Source: Marinomonas atlantica
GTDB taxonomy: Bacteria; Pseudomonadota; Gammaproteobacteria; Pseudomonadales; Marinomonadaceae
NCBI RefSeq assembly: GCF_001639725.1
Contig: NZ_LTAW01000001.1
Location: forward strand, 310,001-374,000
Length of the DNA stretch: 64,000 nucleotides
Reading direction: 5' to 3'
Position numbers and translations under genes: made by a program. The notes under the pieces were generated by a model, which did no database searches, was not told the DNA's origin, and saw nothing but the letters and a program-made list of their open reading frames with translations. Below are positions 26,935 through 36,255 of this stretch, piece after piece. Every line of letters begins with the position of its first letter. Position 1 is the first letter of the stretch.

Positions 26935-28092
26935 TCACCAAAGCTGTTGATAAATGTCGATGATCTGCTCTGCTGTTGGCACGATAGGGTTATTGTTAGG
27001 TGACCCCGATGCGAGCGCTTGTTCTGCCATCGTTGGCATTAAGTCAAAAAATTGCTGACGGTCGATGCCAAATTGCTCGGGTGTTGGAACCTGAAGTTCA
27101 TCATTAAGAGCTCTCAGCTCAGCAATCAGTTTTTGGTTAGCGACATCATCTGAATCAGCTTGGGTAGCGACACCGATTGCGCGGGCACAGTCCGCGTATT
27201 TCTCAATAGCACTTGGGATAGAAAACTCAGTTACAGCTGGCAATAGCATGGCATTTGATAGCCCATGAGGCACATGAAATGCGGCACCGATAGGTCGACT
27301 CATACCATGAACCAAGGCAACGGAAGCATTAGAAAAAGCAACGCCAGCGAGTGTAGATCCCAACATCATCGCTTCTCGTGCCTGCTTGTCACTGCCATCG
27401 TGATACACCCGGCGTAAGTTAGGTCCAATTAACTTCATAGCAGCAAGAGCTTGGCAATCACTGTAGGCACTTGCTTTTTTACTGACATAGGCTTCCATCG
27501 CATGCGTCAACGCATCGATACCGGTGTCGGCGGTGATTCGAGCGGGTAAGCTGAGAGTCAGTTTGTAATCGACAAGTGCAGCGACTGGCATAAAGCCCAC
27601 CCCGACACAAAGCATCTTTTCGTCATTGGTTTCGTCGGTAATGATGGTGAAACGTGTCACCTCTGTACCAGTGCCCGCCGTGGTTGGCACTGCTATGATA
27701 GGCAGACCTTCCTCATTAACGATTCTTGGAAATTTGTAATCGCGCATTTCGCCACCAAACTTCCCTAAGATGCTAATAGCCTTCGCACTGTCAATTGGAC
27801 TGCCGCCGCCCAAGGCGATAATGCTGTCGTAGTTGCCATTACGCACGGTGTCAACGCCCGCTTGAATCGAGCTAACCGTTGGTTCAGGTACCGTATCATC
27901 GAAAACTTCCGAGTTGATCTGGTGATCTTTCAAGCAAGATTGCACTTGTCCCGCGTAGCCAAGTTCAACCATCATTTTATCGGTGATGATGAGAGGGCGA
28001 GTACACCCCAAACTGTCCAAAATGCTCGGAATTTCTAAACTAGCATTTTCTCCTACCTGTAAAATACGAGGCAGAATGATTTGGTTAGACAT
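26935..28092 (-). CDS. dddB: Iron-containing alcohol dehydrogenase of DMSP catabolism
   Basis: A 385-residue group III alcohol dehydrogenase. The GGGSPIDSAKA cofactor loop, TAGTGTEVTRF, and metal-binding Asp/His residues in DTGIDALTHAMEAY and FHVPHGLSNAM are all visible. In Ddd pathways DddB oxidises the C3 product (3-hydroxypropionate or its CoA derivative) to the semialdehyde level. It opens the minus-strand dddBC unit, divergent from dddD. The chosen ATG has GTGGAG before it, preferred over a start 60 bp upstream with no comparable site. Confidence 0.85.
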   Translation of the reverse strand: MSNQIILPRILQVGENASLEIPSILDSLGCTRPLIITDKMMVELGYAGQVQSCLKDHQINSEVFDDTVPEPTVSSIQAGVDTVRNGNYDSIIALGGGSPIDSAKAISILGKFGGEMRDYKFPRIVNEEGLPIIAVPTTAGTGTEVTRFTIITDETNDEKMLCVGVGFMPVAALVDYKLTLSLPARITADTGIDALTHAMEAYVSKKASAYSDCQALAAMKLIGPNLRRVYHDGSDKQAREAMMLGSTLAGVAFSNASVALVHGMSRPIGAAFHVPHGLSNAMLLPAVTEFSIPSAIEKYADCARAIGVATQADSDDVANQKLIAELRALNDELQVPTPEQFGIDRQQFFDLMPTMAEQALASGSPNNNPIVPTAEQIIDIYQQLW

Positions 28093-28562
28093 ATCGGCTC
28101 CACTTATTGTTATTGTGTTTGACCTTAGTTCATCTCTTAACACTTTCAACATACTATTTACAGCGTAAAGACATACCTTGAATTACCGCAACCTTAGGGC
28201 TACGAAACAACCTCATTGTTATTAATAAGCGAAAGTCTTAAAAGCAATAAAAAATCACCCTAAGAGTTAAGTATTTTTATGGGTGTTGTTGCGCCCCGCC
28301 ACCCTAAAATCAATATTTCTATATTTATCAGTTGTTTATGTTTTTTAAGCGTTTTTACGCTTTTTTGATATAAAAAAAATCCACCCATTGGTCTTGTTTT
28401 TATTGCTAGTAGCCGCTTTGGGGCAATTCTAGTATGCGCCCTGTGCTGATCTTCGCAGTACTTACTAATTGGCTTTGTCTTGATACCAAAAATAATTCAA
28501 TACAATACGTACTGGCTTCCTTCATTTATTTGAAAGACGCTTTTTACACAGGATCAATAGAG
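28093..28562. other. Divergent dddB/dddD promoter region
   Basis: 470 bp, strongly AT-rich, without a gene. The only distinct structure is AAGCGT-TTTT-ACGCTT followed by six T (28347-28366), which resembles a small intrinsic terminator facing dddD. I could not assign the DddR site with confidence. Confidence 0.6.
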
Positions 28563-31076
28563 ATGAATAATAACAATCAACTACCTCTTATTGGTGTTCG
28601 AGTCGTGGACTTTGGACAACAAATTGCTGCTCCCGCTGTTGCAATGGTGCTTGCCGACCTTGGCGCAACAGTGATTCATATTGACCCACCACAAGGCCCC
28701 CAGTGGGTAAGTCCTGCCAACGCAGTGCTAAATCGCAATAAACAATGCATAAACATTGATCTAAAATCCTCCAAGGGACTAAGTCAAGCATTACAGCTGA
28801 TTGATCAAGCCGACATTGTTATCGAGAACTTTCGTCCTGGTGTTTTGGCGAGACTAGGTGTTGATTTCGAAGAATTAAGAACCAAGCGCCCTGAGCTGAT
28901 TACTTTATCAATACCAGGCTTTGCCAGTAATGACATGTTAAGAAGAGAATGGAAAGCAACAGAAGCGATTATAGCTGCTACGTCTGGCTCCTTTACGGAT
29001 ATGGGGTTTAATCGTGTACTTATGGGGATTGAACCTAGTTTCTCACCGGTTCCACTGGGTTCTTCCTATGCAATTTCACTTGCTGCAAGCTCTGCCATAA
29101 TGGCCTTGTATGAACGGGCTCATCATGGCCATGGCGACCATATAGAAGTCCCTGTGGCAGCGGCTTTAATGGAAGGGCTTTCTTACAACTCTTATGTGAT
29201 TGATGGTTTACCTGAACGCTATAAGACGATGCGTGAACGTGAAATTGAACACCGCCATACGTGTAGTATTGACATGAATCTATCGTATGAAGATCTACAA
29301 GAATACTTAGATCCTTTTTTTCGTACTTATGACTGTGCTGACGAAAGAAAGTTTTACTGTGTTTGCCCCTCTCATCGCAACCATGCAAAACGTGCGCTTC
29401 AAGTTCTAGGTATTTATGACGAGTTAATGGCTGAGGAGTTTCCTGAAGTCGATGATCTACATGCGCCTATTCATGAGTGGGAAGGCGAAACGTCACTCGG
29501 TGTTTATCCTCTCCCACCTAAATGGGCCAGAGTTATTTCCGAGAAAATGAAGAAAGCCTTTCTTACCAAGCCTGCTGGTGAATGGGATCGTATCTTTGGC
29601 GAAACAGGCATTCCAGGAGCTTCACAGCGTACTACCAAAGAATGGTTACGCGACGAACATACGAACCAAGCTGGTTTAATCATTGAAGTTGATGACCCAG
29701 AATATGGTTTGATGAAGCAGCCAGGGCCGTTAGTTTGGTTTGAACATAATGCCTCTGCTTTTATGCAGGCGAAGGCCAGACGGTTTGTCGACTTTGACAC
29801 GGCATTAGACACCTTATGCACTGTCAGATCACCGCTTACACAGGATTTACCGCGAAGAAGTGAAGCGAATCAGCCTGGGGAAAAAGGCTGGTTAGATGGT
29901 AAAAAAGTGCTTGATCTGACTAATGTGATTGCTGGGCCACATTCGGCTGCATTTTTAGGAAGATTCGGCGCTGAAGTTATTAAGCTTGATCCTGTTAAAC
30001 CGCTTTATGATCCATTAATTGGATGCCTGTACAGTTTTCAAACTGATATGGGCAAAAAGAAAGCACTGGTGAATATCATGACGGAAAAAGGCCGAGAAGT
30101 ATTTAATCGACTTGTACAATCCGTCGATTTAGTGCTTATTAATGCGCCTGAGCGTCAGCTTGAAGCGCTTGGTCTTGATTCACAAAGCTTACTTGAGATC
30201 AATCCGAACGTATTGTTTTGTCGTTTGGATTGCTTCGGTGGTCCGTTGAGAGGACCTAAAACTGATTACATTGGCTATGATGATATTATTCAGGCCAATA
30301 GCGGCATCATGATGCGTTTTGGTGGCAGTGATACCCCAGAAGAACATGCTCATGTTGGAACGTTAGATGTTAACTGTGGCTTTGCTGCTGGTATGGGGAT
30401 GGCGCTTTCGATGTACCATCAATTGGTCACTGGTCAAGTCAGCCGAGTGAGAACCTCTTTATCTGCCGTCACTAATATGGCGCAAATTCCATTTATGTTT
30501 GATTACGAAGGGAGAGGTCCATTCGACGAGGCCTCGGGTCGTGAAGTATTAGGCAACCATCCTCTATCGCATTTTTATGAAACAATGGATGGTTGGATTT
30601 TCCTTGATTCAGACCATAACGAGTTTGATAAATTAAAATCATTAGAAGGCTTAGCCGAACTTGGTGACACACCAGATCTGCACGAGTACTTAAAACATGC
30701 CTTCAAGCAGGCCGCAACATTGCATTGGCTAAACTTGTTAAGAGGGGCTGATATAGCGGTCGCTGAGCCAAATTCGATTGAAACACTGCGTCATGATTAC
30801 GGTCGTATTCATGATGGTGAAGTAGGTACGCATTTTGGTAGCTATGCGTTCTCCGTTTATCCAGATCATCCTAGTGGTCACTGCTTTACTCAAATTGACC
30901 ACTATTCTATTCGCCCTGAAAGAGCGGCCATTCGAGCCATTGCACCCACGGAAAAGTTCGGGCATTCAACCAAAGAGATCTTAGCCAGTGTTGGCTACAG
31001 TGAGTCTGAAATAGAGACCATGATCGAGGCTAATATTGCCAGCTTAGGCTGGGCTAAAGAATATTTGCCCAGTTAG
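28563..31076 (+). CDS. dddD: DMSP CoA-transferase/lyase
   Basis: An 837-residue protein made of two class III (CaiB/BaiF) CoA-transferase domains: about 1-430, beginning GVRVVDFGQQIAAPAVAM, and about 455-835, beginning KKVLDLTNVIAGPHSAAF. This tandem layout is characteristic of DddD, which releases dimethyl sulfide from DMSP and leaves a 3-hydroxypropionyl-CoA. By family comparison the nucleophilic Asp is D573 in GYDDIIQANSG. The start with AGGA upstream gives the usual DddD length; an upstream in-frame ATG would add 43 residues lacking family features. It is divergent from dddB and followed by dddT. Confidence 0.92.
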   Translation: MNNNNQLPLIGVRVVDFGQQIAAPAVAMVLADLGATVIHIDPPQGPQWVSPANAVLNRNKQCINIDLKSSKGLSQALQLIDQADIVIENFRPGVLARLGVDFEELRTKRPELITLSIPGFASNDMLRREWKATEAIIAATSGSFTDMGFNRVLMGIEPSFSPVPLGSSYAISLAASSAIMALYERAHHGHGDHIEVPVAAALMEGLSYNSYVIDGLPERYKTMREREIEHRHTCSIDMNLSYEDLQEYLDPFFRTYDCADERKFYCVCPSHRNHAKRALQVLGIYDELMAEEFPEVDDLHAPIHEWEGETSLGVYPLPPKWARVISEKMKKAFLTKPAGEWDRIFGETGIPGASQRTTKEWLRDEHTNQAGLIIEVDDPEYGLMKQPGPLVWFEHNASAFMQAKARRFVDFDTALDTLCTVRSPLTQDLPRRSEANQPGEKGWLDGKKVLDLTNVIAGPHSAAFLGRFGAEVIKLDPVKPLYDPLIGCLYSFQTDMGKKKALVNIMTEKGREVFNRLVQSVDLVLINAPERQLEALGLDSQSLLEINPNVLFCRLDCFGGPLRGPKTDYIGYDDIIQANSGIMMRFGGSDTPEEHAHVGTLDVNCGFAAGMGMALSMYHQLVTGQVSRVRTSLSAVTNMAQIPFMFDYEGRGPFDEASGREVLGNHPLSHFYETMDGWIFLDSDHNEFDKLKSLEGLAELGDTPDLHEYLKHAFKQAATLHWLNLLRGADIAVAEPNSIETLRHDYGRIHDGEVGTHFGSYAFSVYPDHPSGHCFTQIDHYSIRPERAAIRAIAPTEKFGHSTKEILASVGYSESEIETMIEANIASLGWAKEYLPS

Positions 31077-31239
31077 GTTAAACAAAGATTAAAGGGTATG
31101 TCAGCAGGAGGAATTTGATCGCTCATGATGTGTGAGCCATTAATATCATTATGTAGAGACCCCATTTTTCTAGTTTGTTATATCTATTTTAGATTAATAG
31201 GATGACGTGGCGACAATAAAAAAAATAAAGAGGTTACCA

Positions 31240-32973
31240 ATGCTAAAAGATAAAGAAATCGATGCCCTCATTTCCCAGCGGGGAATATTAAAAGGGCTTA
31301 ATACAACCCTAGGTATAACAGCTTTAGTTATGGTTGTAGTGTTTATTCTCTATACTGTTTTGCTCGGTGAATTAGCCAGCCAGCAGTTCATAGGTCTGAA
31401 AAGTTGGATAGAAGAAACGTTAGGATGGTATTACATTCTTGTCATGCTGCTTGCTTTCGTTGTTTGTGCAACGTTAATGGTGAGTAAAGTTGGTGCAATT
31501 CGATTAGGTAGAGATAACGAAAGACCTGAGTTTTCAAACTTTGCATGGTTTTCTATGCTTTTTGGCTGTGGTACGGGTGCTGGCATGTTGTTCTTCTCCA
31601 TGTCCGAACCGATGATACACTTTGCTAGCGGCTGGAGCGGTGGTAACCCTTTCATGAGTACCGAAGTGAAAGCAGCTGTGAGTGGTTTTTTTGAAGCTAA
31701 ACAAGTGGCGCTTGCGGCAGGCTTACAACCAGGCGATGTGGGCTTTCCTATTCCTAATGATTTAGTCGCTGAAGCGGCCGTCGGCGGTCTAACTTTGACC
31801 GTATTCCATTGGGGGGCTGTTGCTTGGTCAATGTACGCAATCGTTGGCTTGTCGTTGGCGTATTTCTCTTTTCGTAAAGGTCTGCCTCTTTCCATTCGTT
31901 CTGCGCTTTATCCATTGATTGGAAATAGAATCTATGGACCCATTGGTCACGCTGTCGATATCTTGGCCGTTTTTGGTACCATCTTCGGTATTGCCACCAC
32001 GCTGGGCTTGGGTGTAGAGCAGATTAGCTCTGGACTTATTTCGCTAAACGTTTTGGCCGAAAGATCCACCATGGTAACCGTTTTATCCATTGTATTTATT
32101 ACCTTAATTGCGACCTTGTCTGCCACCAGTGGTGTTGCCAAAGGCATTAACATGCTGTCTCAATTTAATAGTTACATCTGTATTGCGATTATCTTGTATT
32201 TTCTAATTGCATCGAATGGTAACTACCTTATTGCAAACAGTTTGACTACGTTAGGTGACTACGCATCTCAATCGCTTTCTATGACGCTTTGGACGGCACG
32301 AAGCAGTGACGAACAAACTTGGCAGGGTGGTTGGACTATCTTCTATTGGGGGTGGTGGATTGCATGGTCTGCATTTGTGGGCATGTTCATCGCACGTATT
32401 TCTCGCGGCCGTACTATTCGAGAGTTTGTTATGGGAGTTGTGTTTATCCCAACACTTGTCTCCTTAGTGTGGTTTAGTGTTATTGGTTCAGCAGGTATCC
32501 ATGCATCGATATATGGATCTGATATGAGCATTTACAACACCTCGGTAAACAACTGGGACTATGCAGGTACCTTGTTTACTGCTTTTGAAGTATTAACGCC
32601 TGGTGTTGCTGCGACGATCGCTAAAGTTTGTGCATTGGTTGTTGTGGTTGTGTTTTTTGTAACTGCGGCAGATTCAGGCACATTGGTATTAGGTCGACTG
32701 TTGTCATTTGGTCGTCGTCCTCCAATCCAGCAGCGTATTCTTTGGGGTACTTTATTGGGTGTGGTTACTCTGATGATTCTGCTAATGGGCGGTAATGAAG
32801 CATTGAAAGCCTTGCAAGCGGCTTCAATCGCGGGTGCTTTACCTTTCACGTTTGTCATCATTGCGATGATGTTTGGGCTAGTTAAGTCGTTACGCAAAGA
32901 CAGTGAAAACTTTGTTGCGGATGAGGAGCAAGTCCGAAAAATAGTGGAAAGAGAAATAGCTGACCTTTCTTAA
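31240..32973 (+). CDS. dddT: BCCT-family transporter, probable DMSP/betaine importer
   Basis: A 577-residue inner-membrane protein with about 12 helices. It has the BCCT signature near 363-395: FYWGWWIAWSAFVGMFIARIS followed by RGRTIREF, with alanine where many members have proline (SPFVG). BCCT carriers take up trimethylammonium and dimethylsulfonium compounds with sodium or protons. Position 163 bp after dddD points to DMSP import. The ATG with GAGGTT is preferred over a GTG 33 bp upstream. Its 5' end has a decayed relative at 16582-16718. Confidence 0.88.
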   Translation: MLKDKEIDALISQRGILKGLNTTLGITALVMVVVFILYTVLLGELASQQFIGLKSWIEETLGWYYILVMLLAFVVCATLMVSKVGAIRLGRDNERPEFSNFAWFSMLFGCGTGAGMLFFSMSEPMIHFASGWSGGNPFMSTEVKAAVSGFFEAKQVALAAGLQPGDVGFPIPNDLVAEAAVGGLTLTVFHWGAVAWSMYAIVGLSLAYFSFRKGLPLSIRSALYPLIGNRIYGPIGHAVDILAVFGTIFGIATTLGLGVEQISSGLISLNVLAERSTMVTVLSIVFITLIATLSATSGVAKGINMLSQFNSYICIAIILYFLIASNGNYLIANSLTTLGDYASQSLSMTLWTARSSDEQTWQGGWTIFYWGWWIAWSAFVGMFIARISRGRTIREFVMGVVFIPTLVSLVWFSVIGSAGIHASIYGSDMSIYNTSVNNWDYAGTLFTAFEVLTPGVAATIAKVCALVVVVVFFVTAADSGTLVLGRLLSFGRRPPIQQRILWGTLLGVVTLMILLMGGNEALKALQAASIAGALPFTFVIIAMMFGLVKSLRKDSENFVADEEQVRKIVEREIADLS

Positions 32974-33425
32974 GAAGGGTTGCATCCACGTATCTGTTTC
33001 GACGCTTTGTCGAATTAAGAGAAGTTCCTCGCTAATACTCTACCTATTGGCGAGGAACTTAACTTAGTTAAACATTGTTCTATGTCCACTTCCTACATAA
33101 GCATAAAGGTCTAAGATAAGATTTTTAATCTAGATGTTACCTTCGACACTTTCCCGCCTAATAGCATTTTCTAGCAAACAATATAAATACCGCTAAACCT
33201 AAAAGCTTTTTCTATTTCTTAAGGGCATGACTATTGGTAGTAAAATGTCACGATAGAGTGCAAAGGTGGACCTCATGTGCTTAAAAATCGGAGCAAAGGT
33301 GCAATGGCCATAAATTGTCTGCTTGGGTGTTGAATAAAAACGCTTAGTCTTCAATTCTACATGTACGGATGAACGAAACGCTTCATGCAAAACGAATTAA
33401 ACGATAAATAACCAAGGAGGCAACC
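32974..33425. other. Intergenic region after dddT
   Basis: 452 bp with no supported gene. It holds the hairpin at 33022-33060 and, before the DUF2383 gene, two copies of GCAAAGGTG (33260-33268 and 33293-33301), 33 bp apart, which may be promoter-linked. Nothing else stands out. Confidence 0.6.
33022..33060 (+). terminator. Hairpin after dddT, probable terminator
   Basis: An 11-bp perfect stem, AAGTTCCTCGC/GCGAGGAACTT, with a 17-nt loop. There is no proper T tract, so termination may be weak or Rho-assisted. Confidence 0.55.
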
Positions 33426-33878
33426 ATGTTGCAAGCAACACCAGAGGTTAACCATATTTCAGACATTATTAAAGTCATGAACAGCGGTATCGAGTTTTAT
33501 CAAGAAGCGAAAGGGAAAGTCGACAGCGCAGAGTACACAGGCTTTTTTAACCGCATGATTGACGCTAAACAAGAGGCCGTCGCGGATCTTCAAAAGTTTG
33601 CGGTAGCCGAAACAGGTGATCTGGAAAACGGCTCTGACACCATGACGGAAGCGCGTAAAGCGTACACGAACCTTGTTGATAAGGTTTCAAGCACTTCTAC
33701 AGAAACAAACTATGTCGATCAACTTGAAGAGGTTGAAGACAAAGTCTTAGCCGAAATCAGTACGGCTCTGGATAAAGACCAAGCGCCAGATTGTGAGGTG
33801 ACTCTTCGTCGCGTTCACACGCGTATGAAAGAGTGCCATGACGAAATGCGTATGTTGAAAAAAGGCATTACTCATTAA
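33426..33878 (+). CDS. DUF2383/PA2169-type four-helix-bundle protein
   Basis: A 150-residue, acidic, wholly helical soluble protein. The pattern of about 35-residue helices with repeated Glu/His (for example GIEFYQEAKGKV and RVHTRMKECHDEMRML) fits the ferritin-like DUF2383 family often annotated as PA2169 type. Such proteins are linked to stress or stationary phase in some bacteria, but the activity is unknown. A strong AAGGAGG ribosome site precedes the ATG, and a terminator follows. It is a single-gene unit. Confidence 0.78.
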   Translation: MLQATPEVNHISDIIKVMNSGIEFYQEAKGKVDSAEYTGFFNRMIDAKQEAVADLQKFAVAETGDLENGSDTMTEARKAYTNLVDKVSSTSTETNYVDQLEEVEDKVLAEISTALDKDQAPDCEVTLRRVHTRMKECHDEMRMLKKGITH

Positions 33879-33908
33879 TCTTTAATTATTTTCAATAGTT
33901 AAAGATTA

Positions 33909-33942
33909 GAAGCCACACTTTCCCTAGAGCGTGGCTTTTTTG
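33909..33942 (+). terminator. Terminator after the DUF2383 gene
   Basis: AAGCCAC (33910-33916) pairs with GTGGCTT (33931-33937) and a six-T run follows. Confidence 0.85.
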
Positions 33943-33945
33943 TGT

Positions 33946-34989
33946 CTAAAAAGTAGGCCGTTGAATATTAAACCCTTTAAGAGAAGAGTTAATTAGGTAC
34001 TTGCTAAAGTAGTCGGTAAAACGCTCGTCTACTACTTTTCGTCGCAACTGGCTGGCGTGGCGTAAGTACAGTTGACCATTCTTTCTAATCGCAATGGATT
34101 GATGTGTCACATTAAGGTTTGTGCCAATCCACTGCTTCACATCGTAATTGGGTCTGACCATGCTGATAATGCTCCCAGAAGGGATACGATTAAGCAGTGC
34201 CTGATTAAGATAGGCGTCTTCTATGTATGACTTAATTGCTAACTGGTGCCATGCCTTTTGTCGACCTTTTTCGTCCAGTAATGAATCTGATTGAATGGAA
34301 AGCGCGGCTTGTTTACGTTGAGCAATGCCTGCAGTCGTCGCACGCTGCGCAACGAACAAAGCTGTAAGTGGAATATAAGGTGTTTTTACTGACTCAGGGG
34401 AGAATGGTTGGCTTTCCCGATGTAAGTCATCTAGTAATCTTTGTTTATTGACCGTAGCCGATAATCCTTGGAGTCGGTCTTCTGACATGGCTCGATACCA
34501 TGCTTTTTTATCGATTATGGTTTCTGCGGAGAGTTCAAAGCCTTGTCCAACCGTTGCTGTAATATCTGTCAGTAACCATTGATTGTTGGGGATCCAATCT
34601 GTACTGGTAAAGTGGTTGCGTGTGACAAATGAGACAATACCTTGTTGATAACGGATCTTCTGCATATGCTGAGGAAAGTCTCGTGAATGGCTTGATAAGG
34701 CGCCAGCGAGTACCGTTTCTACATAGGTTGTGCAATCAAACACATCAAATCGAAATAATGGATCTTGGTCATATCGACCTATCTTGCCTTCGCCAAGGTT
34801 ACCATCGACATAAGGCTTATTCATGAGGCTAGCGCTGATTACTTCCATGCGGCTAGCAGTACTCATCTTTGTGTTGTGCATGCTGTCGATCAGGCCTAGA
34901 AAATCAGCTTGTGCGTAACTATGAGAGACATGCAGTGCGATCGATGTGAAGATGATAGTCGCTGAATGTTTCAATATAGGAGGAAGCAT
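33946..34989 (-). CDS. DUF1460 domain protein, probable exported cell-wall amidase-like enzyme
   Basis: A 347-residue protein with an N-terminal signal peptide (to about SYAQA, residue 27). The DUF1460 core includes FDVFDCTTYVETVLA, with the cysteine expected to be the nucleophile, and later H residues in TRNHFTSTDWIPNN. Members have an NlpC/P60-like fold and are described as N-acetylmuramoyl-L-alanine amidase-like, so a periplasmic peptidoglycan role is likely. It is monocistronic, with AAGG before the ATG. Confidence 0.8.
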   Translation of the reverse strand: MLPPILKHSATIIFTSIALHVSHSYAQADFLGLIDSMHNTKMSTASRMEVISASLMNKPYVDGNLGEGKIGRYDQDPLFRFDVFDCTTYVETVLAGALSSHSRDFPQHMQKIRYQQGIVSFVTRNHFTSTDWIPNNQWLLTDITATVGQGFELSAETIIDKKAWYRAMSEDRLQGLSATVNKQRLLDDLHRESQPFSPESVKTPYIPLTALFVAQRATTAGIAQRKQAALSIQSDSLLDEKGRQKAWHQLAIKSYIEDAYLNQALLNRIPSGSIISMVRPNYDVKQWIGTNLNVTHQSIAIRKNGQLYLRHASQLRRKVVDERFTDYFSKYLINSSLKGFNIQRPTF

Positions 34990-35131
34990 AAACGAGCCTT
35001 AGGTAGCGCTATATTTAAATTAGTGTGCATCAGAATCATACAGAACACTAGTAGTGAACTTTTATAGGTCGTATTTTATCAATGCGGCTGGAATGGTGTG
35101 ATATGGCAAGGAACGTGAACGAGAAAAACAA

Positions 35132-35165
35132 AAAAGAGGCGATACCTTGCGGTATCGCCTCTTTT
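35132..35165. terminator. Strong terminator after the cold-shock gene
   Basis: A 15-bp perfect stem, AAAAGAGGCGATACC/GGTATCGCCTCTTTT, with a TTGC loop. The A/T ends allow function on both strands; it follows the csp stop on the minus strand. Confidence 0.9.
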
Positions 35166-35187
35166 ATTGTGCTACTTTAATTAAAAA

Positions 35188-35397
35188 TTAAAGAGCAACG
35201 ATGTTCTCAGCTTGAGGGCCTTTTTGGCCTTGAGTTACAACGAACTCAACTTTTTGACCTTCAGTCAAAGTTTTGAAGCCAGAGCCTTCGATTGCACGGA
35301 AGTGAGCGAATACGTCAGGACCGTTTTCTTGTTGAATGAAACCGAAGCCTTTAGTTTCGTTAAACCATTTTACTGTACCAGTCGTTTTATTAGACAT
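35188..35397 (-). CDS. Cold-shock domain protein (CspA family)
   Basis: A 69-residue nucleic-acid-binding protein with one OB fold. RNP1 is KGFGFI and RNP2 is VFAHF, with the usual start [14 protein letters not shown]. It acts as an RNA chaperone in the cytoplasm; whether it is cold-induced or constitutive cannot be told from the protein. The upstream region up to 35784 is long and AT-rich, which would suit the long 5' leader seen in many csp genes. AGGA precedes the ATG. Confidence 0.95.
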   Translation of the reverse strand: MSNKTTGTVKWFNETKGFGFIQQENGPDVFAHFRAIEGSGFKTLTEGQKVEFVVTQGQKGPQAENIVAL

Positions 35398-35784
35398 AAT
35401 GTATATCCTGTAGATAAAAAATAATAAGTGCCATTAAATGGCGGATGTAGCGGAAAAAAAGACAATATTTTAGATCTTACAAGACGAAGGACTACTACTA
35501 ATAACGCGACGTAACGAGGATGTAAAAAACGCAAACTTTCTAGCTGCGATAAATATATGATCAATCGTTAATCATGTCAAAGGTTATTTTCATTTCTCGC
35601 TAAAATAATTGTGATTTTCTCCAAAGTGCCCCGTTAAAGGATACGAAGTGAATGCTCTGCAAAGTTTTCACGACGCTTCATCATTCTGACATCGCAATAC
35701 CTTTGGCACACTGACCACAGTTCTACATTGACAACAAAAAAAGACAAAATGATGAAATTTTAAAAAAATATTCAGTTGATGAAT
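35398..35784. other. Region upstream of the cold-shock gene
   Basis: 387 bp, AT-rich, without a gene. A short palindrome GCCATTAAATGGC (35430-35442) lies about 33 bp upstream of the csp start and may form a hairpin in the leader. The promoter was not pinned down. Confidence 0.55.
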
Positions 35785-36255
35785 CTATGCGTAAGATTTT
35801 GCAGCAAGATACCCAACAACGCCGATGACAATAATGCCTAACCAAGCGGTTGCCTTAAATATTGTCTTTTGCGTTTTATGGCGAAAGTGGGTTTGACCAT
35901 ACAACGCACCTAAACCGCCGCCTAATAAGGCGAAAATATGTAATACAAGCTCAGGAATACGCTCTTTATTTCGTAGTTTAGATTGACGTTTGTCATACCA
36001 GTAAAGCAGCGGCATAAGAAATACATTCTGTGAGACAGCAAAACTAATCAGCAACCACATATACAGGGGCTTAAGCTCGACAAATAACGTTATTTGTCGA
36101 TTTAACCAAATCGCAGTAATTAAGTTCAGAGCGCCGAACGTCAGGCTCAATAGGGTGCTTATGGAAAGCCATTTCGCATAAATCGGTGGCAAGCTTGTGT
36201 CCTTAATGAGTTGAAAAGTAAAGCGTAGCGTGTCTTCGAACGCATTAAATAACAA
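35785..36255 (-). CDS. DUF1294 family membrane protein
   Basis: A 156-residue protein with four predicted membrane helices. The second half carries the DUF1294 pattern: YDKRQSKL, RIPELVLH, ALLGGGLGALYGQ and FRHKTQKTIF. Function is unknown. Only a TTG start, overlapping the end of the DUF4010 gene by 11 bp and lacking a clear ribosome site, keeps the N-terminal helix, so translation is probably coupled to the upstream gene. The start is the uncertain part. Confidence 0.75.
   Translation of the reverse strand: MLFNAFEDTLRFTFQLIKDTSLPPIYAKWLSISTLLSLTFGALNLITAIWLNRQITLFVELKPLYMWLLISFAVSQNVFLMPLLYWYDKRQSKLRNKERIPELVLHIFALLGGGLGALYGQTHFRHKTQKTIFKATAWLGIIVIGVVGYLAAKSYA

Noticed and set aside
28434..28562. 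43-residue N-terminal extension of DddD
   Set aside because: The extension lacks family similarity, lies in promoter-like AT-rich DNA, and the ATG at 28563 has a better ribosome site and the usual length.
33199..33390. A 63-codon minus-strand frame before the DUF2383 gene
   Set aside because: Basic, low-complexity composition without a ribosome site; it fills a promoter region.
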